Positions 25,168 through 33,338 are shown, counted from the stretch's first letter. The stretch: DNA of 33,557 nucleotides from Paraburkholderia sp. Ac-20340 (GCF_017104965.1 NZ_JAAGPR010000058.1:1-33557), one strand, 5' to 3'. Numbers and translations are program-made. Notes: generated by a model not told the origin, from the sequence alone.

Positions 25168-26358
25168 ATGCCGGAATTAACGGCGGCGCGCGCATCGGTG
25201 CGCCGGTTCATTTCGACGCGTGCGACGAAGCGCGCGGGCACGCGGCTCGGCAAGCAGGTCGCCGGCTGGATCGGTGCGGCATCGCTCGCGGCATTGCTGG
25301 CCGCGTGCGGCGGTTCGAACTACACGCGCACGGCACCGCCCAAAGGCGCGCCCACCTTGCCCGGCCAGATCGCGGCCGCGCGTCTCACGCCGGTGGCGTG
25401 GCAGCAGGTGCCGGGCTGGCAGGACGATTCGCTGATTGGCGCGACGGCCGCGCTGCGCGCCAACTGCACGCGGCTGGCGCGCGAACCGCGCTGGCAGCGC
25501 GCCTGTGCGGCGGCTTCGCAACTCGACGATCTCGACGCCTCGGGCGCGCGCACGTTCTTCGAGACGTACTTCACGCCGTATCAATTCGCCAATAACGACG
25601 GCACGCTCGACGGTCTCGTGACCGGTTACTACGAGCCGCTGCTGCATGGCTCGCGCACGCGCCACGGCGTCTATCAGACTGCGCTGTATCGCTGGCCGTC
25701 CGGTTATCGCGCGGGCACGCCGCTGCCGGTACGCGCGCAGCTCGAACGCTCGGGCGTGCTCAACGGCAACGAACTTGTCTGGGTCGACGATCCGATCGAA
25801 GCGTTCTTCCTGCAGGTGCAGGGCTCGGGGCGCGTCGTCATGGAAGACGGCAGCGTGATGCGCGTGGGCTTTGGCGGCACCAACAACCAGCCGTACAAGT
25901 CGATTGGCCGCTGGTTGCTCGATCGCGGCGAACTCACGCCCGCGCAGGCGACCATGCAGGGCATCAAGGCCTGGGCGCGCGCAAATCCGACGCGCGTCGA
26001 TGCGCTGCTCGATACCAATCCGCGCTTCGTGTTCTTCCGCGAAATGCCGTCGGCCGAGAGCGCGGCGCAAGGCGGCGCAGATGGCCCGATCGGCGCGCTG
26101 GGTGTGCCGCTCACGCCGGAGCGCTCGATTGCCGTCGATCCTTCGTCGATCCCGTTGGGCACGCCGGTGTTTTTGACGACCACGCGGCCGCTCACGAACA
26201 CGCCGCTCAATCGCCTCGTGTTCGCGCAGGACACGGGCACGGCGATCAAGGGCGGCGTGCGCGCCGACTACTTCTGGGGTCTCGGCGACGACGCGGGCGA
26301 CCTGGCCGGCAAGATGAAGCAGGGCGGCCGCATGTGGCTGCTGTTCCCGAATTCCTGA
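25168..26358 (+). CDS. mltA: Membrane-bound lytic murein transglycosylase A
   Basis: MltA is an outer-membrane lipoprotein that cleaves the glycan strands of peptidoglycan with formation of 1,6-anhydromuramic acid. From the chosen ATG the protein has 396 residues. A basic N-region and hydrophobic stretch end in the lipobox LAAC with Cys47. The MltA-specific domain follows (VTGYYEPLLHGSRTR, FFLQVQGSGRVVMEDG, YKSIGRWLL). The C-terminal 3D domain contains the catalytic aspartate in VFAQDTGTAIKGGVRADYFWG. The start is uncertain: ATG 25168 lies inside a 7-bp inverted repeat and has no ribosome binding site; GTG 25198 or ATG 25105 are alternatives, the last overlapping the divergent small gene. Confidence 0.88.
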   Translation: MPELTAARASVRRFISTRATKRAGTRLGKQVAGWIGAASLAALLAACGGSNYTRTAPPKGAPTLPGQIAAARLTPVAWQQVPGWQDDSLIGATAALRANCTRLAREPRWQRACAAASQLDDLDASGARTFFETYFTPYQFANNDGTLDGLVTGYYEPLLHGSRTRHGVYQTALYRWPSGYRAGTPLPVRAQLERSGVLNGNELVWVDDPIEAFFLQVQGSGRVVMEDGSVMRVGFGGTNNQPYKSIGRWLLDRGELTPAQATMQGIKAWARANPTRVDALLDTNPRFVFFREMPSAESAAQGGADGPIGALGVPLTPERSIAVDPSSIPLGTPVFLTTTRPLTNTPLNRLVFAQDTGTAIKGGVRADYFWGLGDDAGDLAGKMKQGGRMWLLFPNS

Positions 26359-26386
26359 GCGCTTTCGCGACGCTCGGGCAGATGTG

Positions 26387-26413
26387 AAAAGCCGGCTCAT
26401 GCCGGCTTTTTTT
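26387..26413. terminator. Bidirectional terminator between mltA and paaK
   Basis: A perfect 10-bp stem (26387-26396 with 26401-26410) has a TCAT loop and is followed by three more T on the plus strand; the left arm begins with four A, giving a T run on the minus strand. It ends mltA and can end the paa transcript, whose last stop is at 26445. Confidence 0.88.
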
Positions 26414-26444
26414 GTTGCTGCGTGCGTTGTTCGATTCGCTGAGC

Positions 26445-27743
26445 TTATTTGGGCCGCTTGTCGATCACGCGGCGCGCCTTGCCGACCGAACGCTCGATAC
26501 CGTTCACATCCAGCACATTGATCTTCGCCGTCACGCCGATCAGCGCCTTGATGTCGTAAGCAAGCGCCTTCGCCGCGGCATCGAGCGCGCCATAGTCGGG
26601 CGCGGTTTCGGGGCAGGGCTCGCAGTTCAGCGTCATCACGTCCATCGGACCCTCCTTGGTGAGGACGATCTGATAGTGCGGCGCGAGCGCGGGCTGCTTG
26701 AGCAGCAGTTCTTCGATCTGCGTGGGGAACACGTTCACGCCGCGGATGATGAGCATGTCGTCCGAGCGGCCCGTGATCTTTTCCATGCGGCGCATGGTGC
26801 GCGCCGTGCCTGGTAGCAGACGCGTGAGATCGCGCGTGCGATAGCGGACGATCGGCAACGCTTCCTTCGTGAGCGAGGTGAAAACGAGTTCGCCGAACTC
26901 GCCGTCGGGCAGCACTTCGCCGGTATCCGGGTCGATGATCTCGGGATAGAAGTGGTCTTCCCAGATGGTCGGGCCATCCTGGGTTTCGGCGCACTCGGAC
27001 GCCACGCCCGGACCCATGACTTCGGAGAGCCCATAAATATCGACGGCCTTGATGCCCATGCGCTTTTCGATCGCCGTACGCATGTCGTTGGTCCACGGCT
27101 CCGCACCGAAGATGCCGATGCGCAGTGACGTCGACGCCGGATCGATTCCCTGACGCTCCATTTCATCGGCGATCGCCAGCATGTAGCTGGGCGTGACCAT
27201 GATGATGTCGGGGCGGAAATCCTGGATCAGTTGCACCTGTTTTTCAGTCTGGCCGCCGCCGAACGGAATCACCGTGAGACCCGCGCGCTCCGCGCCGTAA
27301 TGCGCGCCGAGACCGCCCGTGAACAGACCGTAGCCGTAGCTGATATGCACCTTGTCGCCACGCTGCGCGCCCGCCGCCCGCACCGAACGCGCGACGAGAT
27401 TCGCCCACGTATCGATATCCTTCGCCGTATAGCCGACCACCGTAGGCTTGCCCGTCGTACCCGACGACGCGTGAATGCGCGAAATCTGCTCCTGCGGCAC
27501 GGCGAACATCCCGAACGGATAGCTGTCGCGCAGATCCTTCTTTGTCGTGAACGGAAAGCGTGCGAGATCGGCGAGCGTTTTCAGTTCGGACGGATGGACG
27601 CCCGCTTCGTCGAACTTGCGCCGATACACCGGCGAATGCTCGTAAGCGTGAGTGAGCGACCATTTCAGCCGTTCGAGCTGAAGCGCCGCGAGTTCTTCGC
27701 GGCTGGCCGTTTCGATCGGCTCGAGCGGCAGCGTGGTAGTCAT
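26445..27743 (-). CDS. paaK: Phenylacetate-CoA ligase
   Basis: PaaK activates phenylacetate with ATP and CoA to phenylacetyl-CoA, the entry step of aerobic phenylacetate breakdown. It belongs to the adenylate-forming family. The P-loop HASSGTTGKPTVVGYT lies at 91-106. The motif YGLSEVMGPGVASEC near residue 240 and the hinge region GRSDDMLIIRGVNVFPTQIEELL near 340 are typical of PaaK, with the conserved catalytic Lys expected near the C-terminus (KARRVIDKR). At 432 residues the length is standard. GGAGA stands seven bases before the ATG. It is the last gene of the minus-strand paa unit, 51 bases after paaI. Confidence 0.97.
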   Translation of the reverse strand: MTTTLPLEPIETASREELAALQLERLKWSLTHAYEHSPVYRRKFDEAGVHPSELKTLADLARFPFTTKKDLRDSYPFGMFAVPQEQISRIHASSGTTGKPTVVGYTAKDIDTWANLVARSVRAAGAQRGDKVHISYGYGLFTGGLGAHYGAERAGLTVIPFGGGQTEKQVQLIQDFRPDIIMVTPSYMLAIADEMERQGIDPASTSLRIGIFGAEPWTNDMRTAIEKRMGIKAVDIYGLSEVMGPGVASECAETQDGPTIWEDHFYPEIIDPDTGEVLPDGEFGELVFTSLTKEALPIVRYRTRDLTRLLPGTARTMRRMEKITGRSDDMLIIRGVNVFPTQIEELLLKQPALAPHYQIVLTKEGPMDVMTLNCEPCPETAPDYGALDAAAKALAYDIKALIGVTAKINVLDVNGIERSVGKARRVIDKRPK

Positions 27744-27794
27744 GAATGTCTCCGTAACTATAAGAATGGTTTGCGGGGCGGGCTGGCTTTTTGT

Positions 27795-28274
27795 TCAGTC
27801 TTCCGCCTGGCCTTCGATGGGAATCACGGTGCCGCGAATCTGTGCGGATTTGCCTCTGAACATCGCCACCGCTTCGCCTGCGCGGTTCGTCACGCGGATG
27901 TCGTAGATGCCGGTGCGGCCGGATAGCACCTGTTCGACGGCTTCGGCGGTGAGCACGTCGTCGGGCTGGACCGGGCGCAGGAATTCGATCGCACAACCCG
28001 CCGCGACCGTGTTTGCGTTGTACGAGTTGCACGCAAACGCGAAGGTCGAATCGGCCAGCGTGAAGATCATCCCGCCGTGGCAGATCTGATGACCGTTGAG
28101 AAACTCGGGCCGCACGGCCATGGACAGGCGCGCGTAGCCGGCGCGCACTTCGAGCAGTTCCATGCCGAGCGCGCGGCTGCACCCATCGGCTTCGTACATG
28201 GCCTGCGCGGTGGCGCGTGCGAGTTCGTCGGGCGACATGCCGGCGTGGGCGCGAATCGATGCGGATGTGGACAT
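27795..28274 (-). CDS. paaI: Hydroxyphenylacetyl-CoA thioesterase PaaI
   Basis: PaaI is a hotdog-fold thioesterase that hydrolyses (hydroxy)phenylacetyl-CoA and related intermediates, freeing CoA if the pathway stalls. In Burkholderia it is sometimes called PaaD. The 159-residue protein has the active-site signature CHGGMIFTLADSTFAFACN, with His66, the Gly pair and catalytic Asp75 by alignment with E. coli Asp61. The ATG at 28274 is one base after the paaG stop (TGATATG), a layout suited to translational coupling; a longer in-frame start at 28508 would run through paaG and is rejected. Confidence 0.95.
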   Translation of the reverse strand: MSTSASIRAHAGMSPDELARATAQAMYEADGCSRALGMELLEVRAGYARLSMAVRPEFLNGHQICHGGMIFTLADSTFAFACNSYNANTVAAGCAIEFLRPVQPDDVLTAEAVEQVLSGRTGIYDIRVTNRAGEAVAMFRGKSAQIRGTVIPIEGQAED

Positions 28275-28275
28275 A

Positions 28276-29067
28276 TCAGCGGCCCTCGAAGCGCGGTGCG
28301 CGTTTTTCGATGAAGGCCTGCACGCCTTCCGCGTAATCGTGCGAATTGCCGAGTTCGCGTTGCAGGTCGCGTTCGAGATCGAGCTGCTGGTCGAGCGTAT
28401 TCGTGGCCGAGGCGCGCAAGGCTTCACGCGTGGCAACAATGGCGCGCGTGGGCTGCTTTGCGAGTTGTGCGGCAAATGCGGTGGCCGTGGCCGCGAGTTC
28501 GGCGTCATCCGTCACTTGCCAGACGAGGCCCCAGCTTTCGGCTTTTTCGGCGCTGAGTTTGTCGCCGGTCATTGCCAGTCCGAGCGCGCGCGCCATGCCC
28601 ACGCGCTTTGGCAGGAACCATGTGCCGCCCGAATCCGGCACGAGTCCGATTTTCACGAAAGCCTGAATAAAGCTCGCGCTGCGCGCGGCCAGCACGAGAT
28701 CGCAGGCGAGTGCGAGATTCGCGCCTGCGCCGGCGGCCGTGCCGTTGACGGCGGCGATCACCGGCATCGGCAGCGCCTGCAGCCTTCTGATGAGCGGATT
28801 GAAATGCGTGTCGATGAGCGCGCCCAGGTCGGTCATCGCGCCCGGCGTGAAATCGAGATCGGCGAGATCCTGGCCTGCGCAAAAACCGCGACCCGCACCG
28901 GTCAGCACGAGCGCGCGCGAACCGGCTTTTTCGACTTCGTCGAGCGCCTGTGCGAGTTCGCCGTGCATGGCGCGCGTGAAGCTGTTGAGCTTGTCCGGGC
29001 GGTTCAGTGTGATTGTCGCGACATGCGTGGAAGGGTCGATTTCGACGCGGATCGTTTCAAAGGGCAT
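28276..29067 (-). CDS. paaG: 1,2-epoxyphenylacetyl-CoA isomerase PaaG
   Basis: PaaG, a crotonase-family protein, isomerises ring-1,2-epoxyphenylacetyl-CoA to the oxepin form and also shifts double bonds later in the pathway. The 263-residue protein has oxyanion-hole segments CAGQDL (63-68) and NGTAAGAG (108-115), and the PaaG-type aspartate Asp145 in KIGLVPDSGGTW, where hydratases have the segment GVIPGAGG instead. This residue, and its place between the thiolase and paaI, support PaaG rather than PaaB/PaaF. It follows the thiolase gene by 66 bases. Confidence 0.95.
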   Translation of the reverse strand: MPFETIRVEIDPSTHVATITLNRPDKLNSFTRAMHGELAQALDEVEKAGSRALVLTGAGRGFCAGQDLADLDFTPGAMTDLGALIDTHFNPLIRRLQALPMPVIAAVNGTAAGAGANLALACDLVLAARSASFIQAFVKIGLVPDSGGTWFLPKRVGMARALGLAMTGDKLSAEKAESWGLVWQVTDDAELAATATAFAAQLAKQPTRAIVATREALRASATNTLDQQLDLERDLQRELGNSHDYAEGVQAFIEKRAPRFEGR

Positions 29068-29133
29068 TGCCTGTCTCCTCCTGTATCCGCCGCGCCTGCC
29101 GCCCGGCGGTGTGCTACGCCGTTCTGTTGCCGC

Positions 29134-30336
29134 TCAGACCCGCTCGATGGCGAGCGCAATGCCCTGACCGACGCCGATACACATCGTGCAGAGCGCGTAG
29201 CGTCCCTGCGTACGTTCGAGTTGATGCAGCGCTGTTGTGACCAGACGCGCGCCCGATGCGCCCAGCGGATGACCGAGCGCGATGGCGCCGCCGTTCGGGT
29301 TCACGCGCGCATCGTCGCCGGCGATGCCGAGTGCGCGCAGTACCGCGAGCCCTTGCGAGGCGAAGGCTTCGTTGAGCTCGATCACGTCGAACTGGTCGAT
29401 CGTCATGCCGAGCTGCTTGAGCAGCTTCTGCGTGGCGGGCGCGGGACCGAAGCCCATGATGCGCGGCTCGACGCCGGCCGTGGCCATGCCCAGCACGCGG
29501 GCGCGACGACGCAGGCCGTACTTGCTGGCGGCGGTGTCGCTGGCGAGCAGCAGCGCGCAGGCGCCGTCGTTCACGCCCGATGCATTGCCCGCCGTGACCG
29601 TGCCATCCGGCTTCACTACGCCTTTGAGTTTGCCGAGTGCTTCGAGCGACGTTTCGCGCGGATGCTCGTCGAGCGTTACGCGCACGGGATCGCCTTTCTT
29701 CTGTGCAATCTCGACCGGAACGATTTCCTGCGCGAGCGTGCCGTCTTGTTGCGCGCGTGCGGCTTTCTGCTGGCTGCGCAGCGCGAACGCGTCTTGATCG
29801 GCGCGGCTGATGTTGAAATCGACCGCGACGTTCTCTGCGGTTTCCGGCATCGAATCGACGCCGTATTGCTGCTTCATCAGCTTGTTGACGAAACGCCAGC
29901 CGATGGTGGTGTCGTAAATGGCGGATTCGCGCGAGAAGGCCGATGCTGCCTTGCCCATGACGAACGGCGCGCGTGTCATGCTTTCGACGCCGCCCGCGAT
30001 CATCAGATGCGCCTCGCCTGCCTTGATGGCGCGCGCGGCGCTGCCCACCGCATCGAGCCCCGAGCCGCACAGCCGGTTGAGCGTGGCGCCGGGCGCGTCC
30101 GCCGGCAAGCCCGCAAGCAACGCGGACATACGCGCGACGTTGCGATTGTCTTCGCCCGCCTGGTTGGCGCAGCCGTAGAGAATGTCGTCGAGCGCGCGCC
30201 AGTCCACGCCGGGATTGCGCTCGACAAGCGCGCGGATGGGCACGGCGCCGAGGTCGTCGGCGCGCACGTCCTTGAGGGCGCCGCCGTAGCGGCCGAACGG
30301 AGTGCGAATCGCATCGCAGATATAGGCTTCGGTCAT
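29134..30336 (-). CDS. paaJ: 3-oxoadipyl-CoA thiolase (PaaJ/PcaF type)
   Basis: The thiolase cleaves 3-oxoadipyl-CoA (and, in this pathway, the 3-oxo-dehydrosuberyl-CoA) to acetyl-CoA and a shortened acyl-CoA. In Burkholderia the gene is often labelled paaE or pcaF. The 400-residue length is typical. The nucleophile is Cys90 in LNRLCGSGLDAVG. The C-terminal active-site signatures are GGAIALGHPLGASGAR (His) and the CIGVGQG cysteine. The ATG at 30336 has AGGA seven bases upstream; an ATG six codons earlier is possible. A 97-base gap with a hairpin separates it from paaN. Confidence 0.95.
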   Translation of the reverse strand: MTEAYICDAIRTPFGRYGGALKDVRADDLGAVPIRALVERNPGVDWRALDDILYGCANQAGEDNRNVARMSALLAGLPADAPGATLNRLCGSGLDAVGSAARAIKAGEAHLMIAGGVESMTRAPFVMGKAASAFSRESAIYDTTIGWRFVNKLMKQQYGVDSMPETAENVAVDFNISRADQDAFALRSQQKAARAQQDGTLAQEIVPVEIAQKKGDPVRVTLDEHPRETSLEALGKLKGVVKPDGTVTAGNASGVNDGACALLLASDTAASKYGLRRRARVLGMATAGVEPRIMGFGPAPATQKLLKQLGMTIDQFDVIELNEAFASQGLAVLRALGIAGDDARVNPNGGAIALGHPLGASGARLVTTALHQLERTQGRYALCTMCIGVGQGIALAIERV

Positions 30337-30412
30337 CTCGGATTCCTGCGGCACGAGCGCGGAAGTGCACTCGTGCCGGACATGCTAGAGGGAAGGGGAT
30401 TCGTGCGCCATT

Positions 30413-30440
30413 CGGCCAAACGGCATAGGCCGTTTAGCCG
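30413..30440 (-). repeat. Hairpin overlapping the paaN stop codon
   Basis: AAACGGC (30418-30424) and GCCGTTT (30429-30435) form a 7-bp stem with an ATAG loop, extended by CGGC/GCCG across one mismatch. It covers the paaN stop at 30434-30436. No T run follows, so it is not a standard terminator; it might stabilise the upstream message or damp expression between paaN and the thiolase gene. Confidence 0.45.
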
Positions 30441-32134
30441 ACTGTTGGCGCAGCCGCTTTCGGTTCAACATGGACGCGGCTTTGAACCACGCGGAAGCGG
30501 TTCGCCACGAACGCGGCGTCGGCCAGCGCGGCGTTGGCGGCGGGGTTCGCGCCGGTGCCGTGGAAATCCGAGAAAGCCGCCGACTGATTCACGAACACGC
30601 CACCCGTCAGATTGATCGACAGCGCTACGCCGCCGGTGATCGCGGCGTCGTGAGCGGCGTCGATCACCGCGTCGCTCGTGCTGTATACAGAGAGCGTGAG
30701 CGCGCCGTGGTCGCGTGCGGTCGTGCCGGCGATATCGAGCGACTGCGCGGTGGAGTCGGTCGCGATCACGAACGAGATCGGGCCGAACCATTCGCGCGTG
30801 AACGAGGCGGCGTCGCGGGCCGCGTCGAGCGAGAGGACGAGCGGCGTGCGCACGCGTGCACCAGGGAATTGCGGGTGCTCGAGGGTTTGGCTATCTGCGA
30901 GTACGGTGCCCAGCTTGCGCGCCTCGTCGATGCGGGCGGTCACGCCGTCGTTCTGGATCGCGCCGAGCACTTCCACGGCGCGTGCCGGATCGGCCACGAA
31001 TTTCGTGACGGCGCCGGCGATGGCTTGTGCCACGGCTTCGAAGCTCACGTGGCCTTCGGCGGTCTCGATACCATCGCGCGGCACATAGATGTTCTGCGGC
31101 GCGGTGCACATCTGGCCCGAGTACAGCGAGAGCGAGAAGGCGATGTTGCGTGCGGCGGTTTTCAGGTCGGATACGGAATCGATCACGATCTGGTTCACGC
31201 CGGCTTTCTCGGTATAGACCTGCGCCTGGTGGGCATTGCGTTCGAGCCAGTCGCCGTTCTGCGTGCTGCCGGTGAAATCGATCAGCTTGATTTCCGGGCG
31301 CAGTGCGAGTTGCTGGACAAGCGCGCCGTCGTTGGGATCGGTCGCCAGCAGCGTGACGACGTTCGGATCGAAGCCGGCTTCGCGCAGCACGTCGCGGGCG
31401 ATGCGCACGGTGATCGCGAGCGGCAAAATCGCGCCGGGGTGCGGCTTGACGATGACCGTATTGCCGGTCGCCAGATCGGCGAACAGGCCCGGATAGCCGT
31501 TCCAGGTCGGGAAGGTGCAGCAGCCGAGCACGAGACCGGTGCCGCGCGGCACGACGGCGAAGCGCTTTTGCATCGCGAGCGGCGGATTCTTGCCTTGCGG
31601 CTTTTCCCAGTGCGCATCGGCCGGAATGCGACGCAGCTGATCCCACGCATAGGTCACCGCTTCGAGCGCGCGGTCCTGAGCGTGCGGGCCGCCTGCCTGG
31701 AAGGCCATCATGTAGGCCTGGCCGGTCGTATGCATCACGCTGAACGCAATTTCGAAGCTCGCGCGATTCAGTCGCTCGAGAATTTCGAGGCTTACGCCGA
31801 CCCATGCCTGCGGGCCGGCTGCGCGCCAGTCGCGTTGCGCCTGCTGGGCGGCGTCGATCAGCTGATCGGGCGTCGATTTCGGATAGCGCGCACCGAGCGC
31901 GAAGCCAAACGGCGAAGTCTCGCTGCCGACGGTTTCTCCGGTCGAGGGCTGATCGAGTTCGAAGCTGCGATCGAGGTGCGCCTTGAACGCGGCTTCACCC
32001 TCTGCGCTGGCGGTTTCCCCGTACACTTTGGGGCTTGGCATTTCGCTGAACGGGCTCCAGTACCCGCGTGTTTCGATGGCGGCCAACGCTTTCTGCAGCA
32101 GGCCTTCGTGCTTGGCGAACAACGGATGTGTCAT
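30434..32134 (-). CDS. paaN: Phenylacetic acid degradation protein PaaN (aldehyde dehydrogenase)
   Basis: An aldehyde dehydrogenase-superfamily protein of 566 residues, taken to act on the aldehyde that arises when the oxepin ring is opened in phenylacetyl-CoA breakdown (the role of PaaZ). NAD-binding and catalytic elements are visible: GCCTFPTWNGYPGLFADLATGNTVIVKPHP (about 204-233), FTGST (287-291) and the nucleophile Cys343 in YSGQMCTAPQNIY. There is no C-terminal MaoC hydratase domain, unlike the roughly 680-residue E. coli PaaZ, so ring hydrolysis would need a separate enzyme. The ATG at 32134 matches a family-like N-terminus; the frame is open to 32212, but that would run across the operator. 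It is the first gene of the minus-strand paa unit. Confidence 0.92.
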   Translation of the reverse strand: MTHPLFAKHEGLLQKALAAIETRGYWSPFSEMPSPKVYGETASAEGEAAFKAHLDRSFELDQPSTGETVGSETSPFGFALGARYPKSTPDQLIDAAQQAQRDWRAAGPQAWVGVSLEILERLNRASFEIAFSVMHTTGQAYMMAFQAGGPHAQDRALEAVTYAWDQLRRIPADAHWEKPQGKNPPLAMQKRFAVVPRGTGLVLGCCTFPTWNGYPGLFADLATGNTVIVKPHPGAILPLAITVRIARDVLREAGFDPNVVTLLATDPNDGALVQQLALRPEIKLIDFTGSTQNGDWLERNAHQAQVYTEKAGVNQIVIDSVSDLKTAARNIAFSLSLYSGQMCTAPQNIYVPRDGIETAEGHVSFEAVAQAIAGAVTKFVADPARAVEVLGAIQNDGVTARIDEARKLGTVLADSQTLEHPQFPGARVRTPLVLSLDAARDAASFTREWFGPISFVIATDSTAQSLDIAGTTARDHGALTLSVYSTSDAVIDAAHDAAITGGVALSINLTGGVFVNQSAAFSDFHGTGANPAANAALADAAFVANRFRVVQSRVHVEPKAAAPTVG

Positions 32135-32174
32135 GGCTCGACTTGAATTGAGGGGTGAGTAGAGGCCCGTGCCA

Positions 32175-32202
32175 ATTAATTGACCGACCGGTTGGTTGGC
32201 AA
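32175..32202 (-). promoter_or_regulatory. Predicted paaN promoter with operator in its spacer
   Basis: On the minus strand TTGCCA (32202-32197) and ATTAAT (32180-32175) form -35 and -10 hexamers, each matching the consensus at four positions, with a 16-bp spacer. The near-perfect palindrome ACCGACCGGTTGGT (32183-32196, one mismatched pair) fits exactly into that spacer. A regulator bound there would block RNA polymerase. On the plus strand TTGACC at 32180-32185 may belong to the divergent paaF promoter. The type of palindrome fits the TetR-family regulator PaaR that is known to control paa genes in Burkholderia; PaaR itself is not in the window. Confidence 0.65.
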
Positions 32203-32272
32203 ATGTTAGCATTAGTCAAACTTCGGCGTAAAAGATTTTTTTGGGGACTTTCTTTAGAGGGAAGGAGGACGT

Positions 32273-33049
32273 ATGGGGTACGAAAACATCCTGGTCGAGA
32301 CGCGCGGCAAAGTCGGCCTGATCACCTTGAATCGCCCGAAAGCGCTCAATGCGCTGAACGATGCGTTGATGGACGAACTGGGTGCGGCGCTGAAGGCGTT
32401 CGACGCGGATGAAGGTATCGGCGCGATCGTCATCACGGGCAGCGAGAAAGCGTTCGCCGCCGGCGCCGACATCGGCATGATGGCGAGCTACGGCTTCATG
32501 GATGTCTATAAGGGCGACTACATCACGCGCAACTGGGAGACGATCCGCTCGATCCGCAAGCCGATCATCGCGGCGGTCGCGGGCTTCGCACTGGGCGGCG
32601 GCTGCGAACTGGCGATGATGTGCGACATGGTCTTCGCGGCCGACACCGCCAGGTTCGGGCAGCCGGAAATCAAGCTCGGCGTCATTCCGGGTGCGGGCGG
32701 GACGCAGCGCCTGCCGCGCGCGGTCTCCAAGGCAAAGGCAATGGATCTGTGCCTGACGGCGCGAATGATGGATGCAGATGAAGCCGAGAGGGCGGGGCTG
32801 GTGTCGCGTGTGATTCCGGCTGCGGATCTGCTCACGGAGACGATCGCTGCCGCGACGACCATCAGCGAGTATTCATTGCCCGCAGTCATGATGGCGAAGG
32901 AAGCGGTGAATCGCGCCTACGAGACAACGCTCGCCGAGGGCGTGCATTTCGAGCGCCGCATGTTTCACTCGCTGTTTGCGACCGAAGATCAGAAGGAAGG
33001 GATGACCGCGTTCGTTGAGAAGCGCAAACCGGCGTTCAAGAACAAATAA
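32273..33049 (+). CDS. paaF: Enoyl-CoA hydratase PaaF
   Basis: PaaF hydrates 2,3-dehydroadipyl-CoA to 3-hydroxyadipyl-CoA in the beta-oxidation-like part of phenylacetate breakdown. It is a 258-residue crotonase-fold protein. Oxyanion-hole segments are FAAGADI (61-67) and GFALGGGCEL. The two catalytic glutamates are Glu112 (CELAMM) and Glu132 (QPEIKLGVIPGAGG), 20 apart as in liver enoyl-CoA hydratase. A strong AAGGAGG stands five bases before the ATG. It is transcribed away from paaN across a shared regulatory region. A general fatty-acid enoyl-CoA hydratase would look the same, so the name rests on context. No intrinsic terminator with a T run was seen after it. Confidence 0.93.
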   Translation: MGYENILVETRGKVGLITLNRPKALNALNDALMDELGAALKAFDADEGIGAIVITGSEKAFAAGADIGMMASYGFMDVYKGDYITRNWETIRSIRKPIIAAVAGFALGGGCELAMMCDMVFAADTARFGQPEIKLGVIPGAGGTQRLPRAVSKAKAMDLCLTARMMDADEAERAGLVSRVIPAADLLTETIAAATTISEYSLPAVMMAKEAVNRAYETTLAEGVHFERRMFHSLFATEDQKEGMTAFVEKRKPAFKNK

Positions 33050-33210
33050 GCGGTGCGCGGGCGAGGGCGGGTGGATTTTTTGCAGCCACCCCCTTGCGGG
33101 GTGGCGCCCATAGCGCTAAGATTCGCCCCCTTCGCTGCACGCCGTACCGCAGCGAAGCCGCCGACAGAAACACGGCGGTTCGATCCGGCAGCGTCTTTTA
33201 AGCAGTAGCA
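33050..33210. other. Spacer between paaF and the rRNA promoter with two inverted repeats
   Basis: No gene is seen. Two dyads stand out: GCCACCCC/GGGGTGGC (33085-33092 with 33098-33105) and CTTCGCTGC/GCAGCGAAG (33130-33138 with 33149-33157). Neither is followed by a T run on the plus strand; a T6 precedes the first one. They may insulate the rRNA operon or bind a regulator, but nothing proves either. Confidence 0.5.
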
Positions 33211-33258
33211 TAAAAAAAGATGTTGACGAAACGAAGAAGAGCCTTCATAATCTCGTTT
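33211..33258 (+). promoter_or_regulatory. rRNA operon promoter
   Basis: TTGACG (33223-33228) and CATAAT (33246-33251) each match the consensus at five of six positions, with an optimal 17-bp spacer. An A-rich block at 33211-33220 just upstream resembles an UP element. The start of transcription is expected near 33258. It lies about 265 bases before the 16S gene. Confidence 0.88.
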
Positions 33259-33325
33259 CTCTGCTGCTGACGCAGCGACGCAGAACCCGCCGGAAAGTTT
33301 GGATGTCTGGCTGGTGTTCGCGAAT

Positions 33326-33338
33326 CGATCTTTAAAAA
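33326..33338 (+). promoter_or_regulatory. boxA-like antitermination site in the rRNA leader
   Basis: CGATCTTTAAAAA resembles the boxA consensus TGCTCTTTAACAA, with the CTTTAA core exact. It lies about 70 bases after the predicted transcription start, the expected place for Nus-factor loading. Further on, CGGTTC-GAGA-GAACCG (33491-33506) forms a GNRA-capped leader hairpin. Confidence 0.7.

Noticed and set aside
28275..28508. Longer form of paaI starting at 28508
   Set aside because: It would overlap the end of paaG by more than 230 bases. The hotdog domain is complete from 28274, whose start is coupled to the paaG stop.
33085..33105. Hairpin after paaF as an intrinsic terminator
   Set aside because: The stem is good, but the T run lies before it, not after it, on the plus strand; on the minus strand the tail is A-rich. 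It is listed only as a repeat of unknown role.
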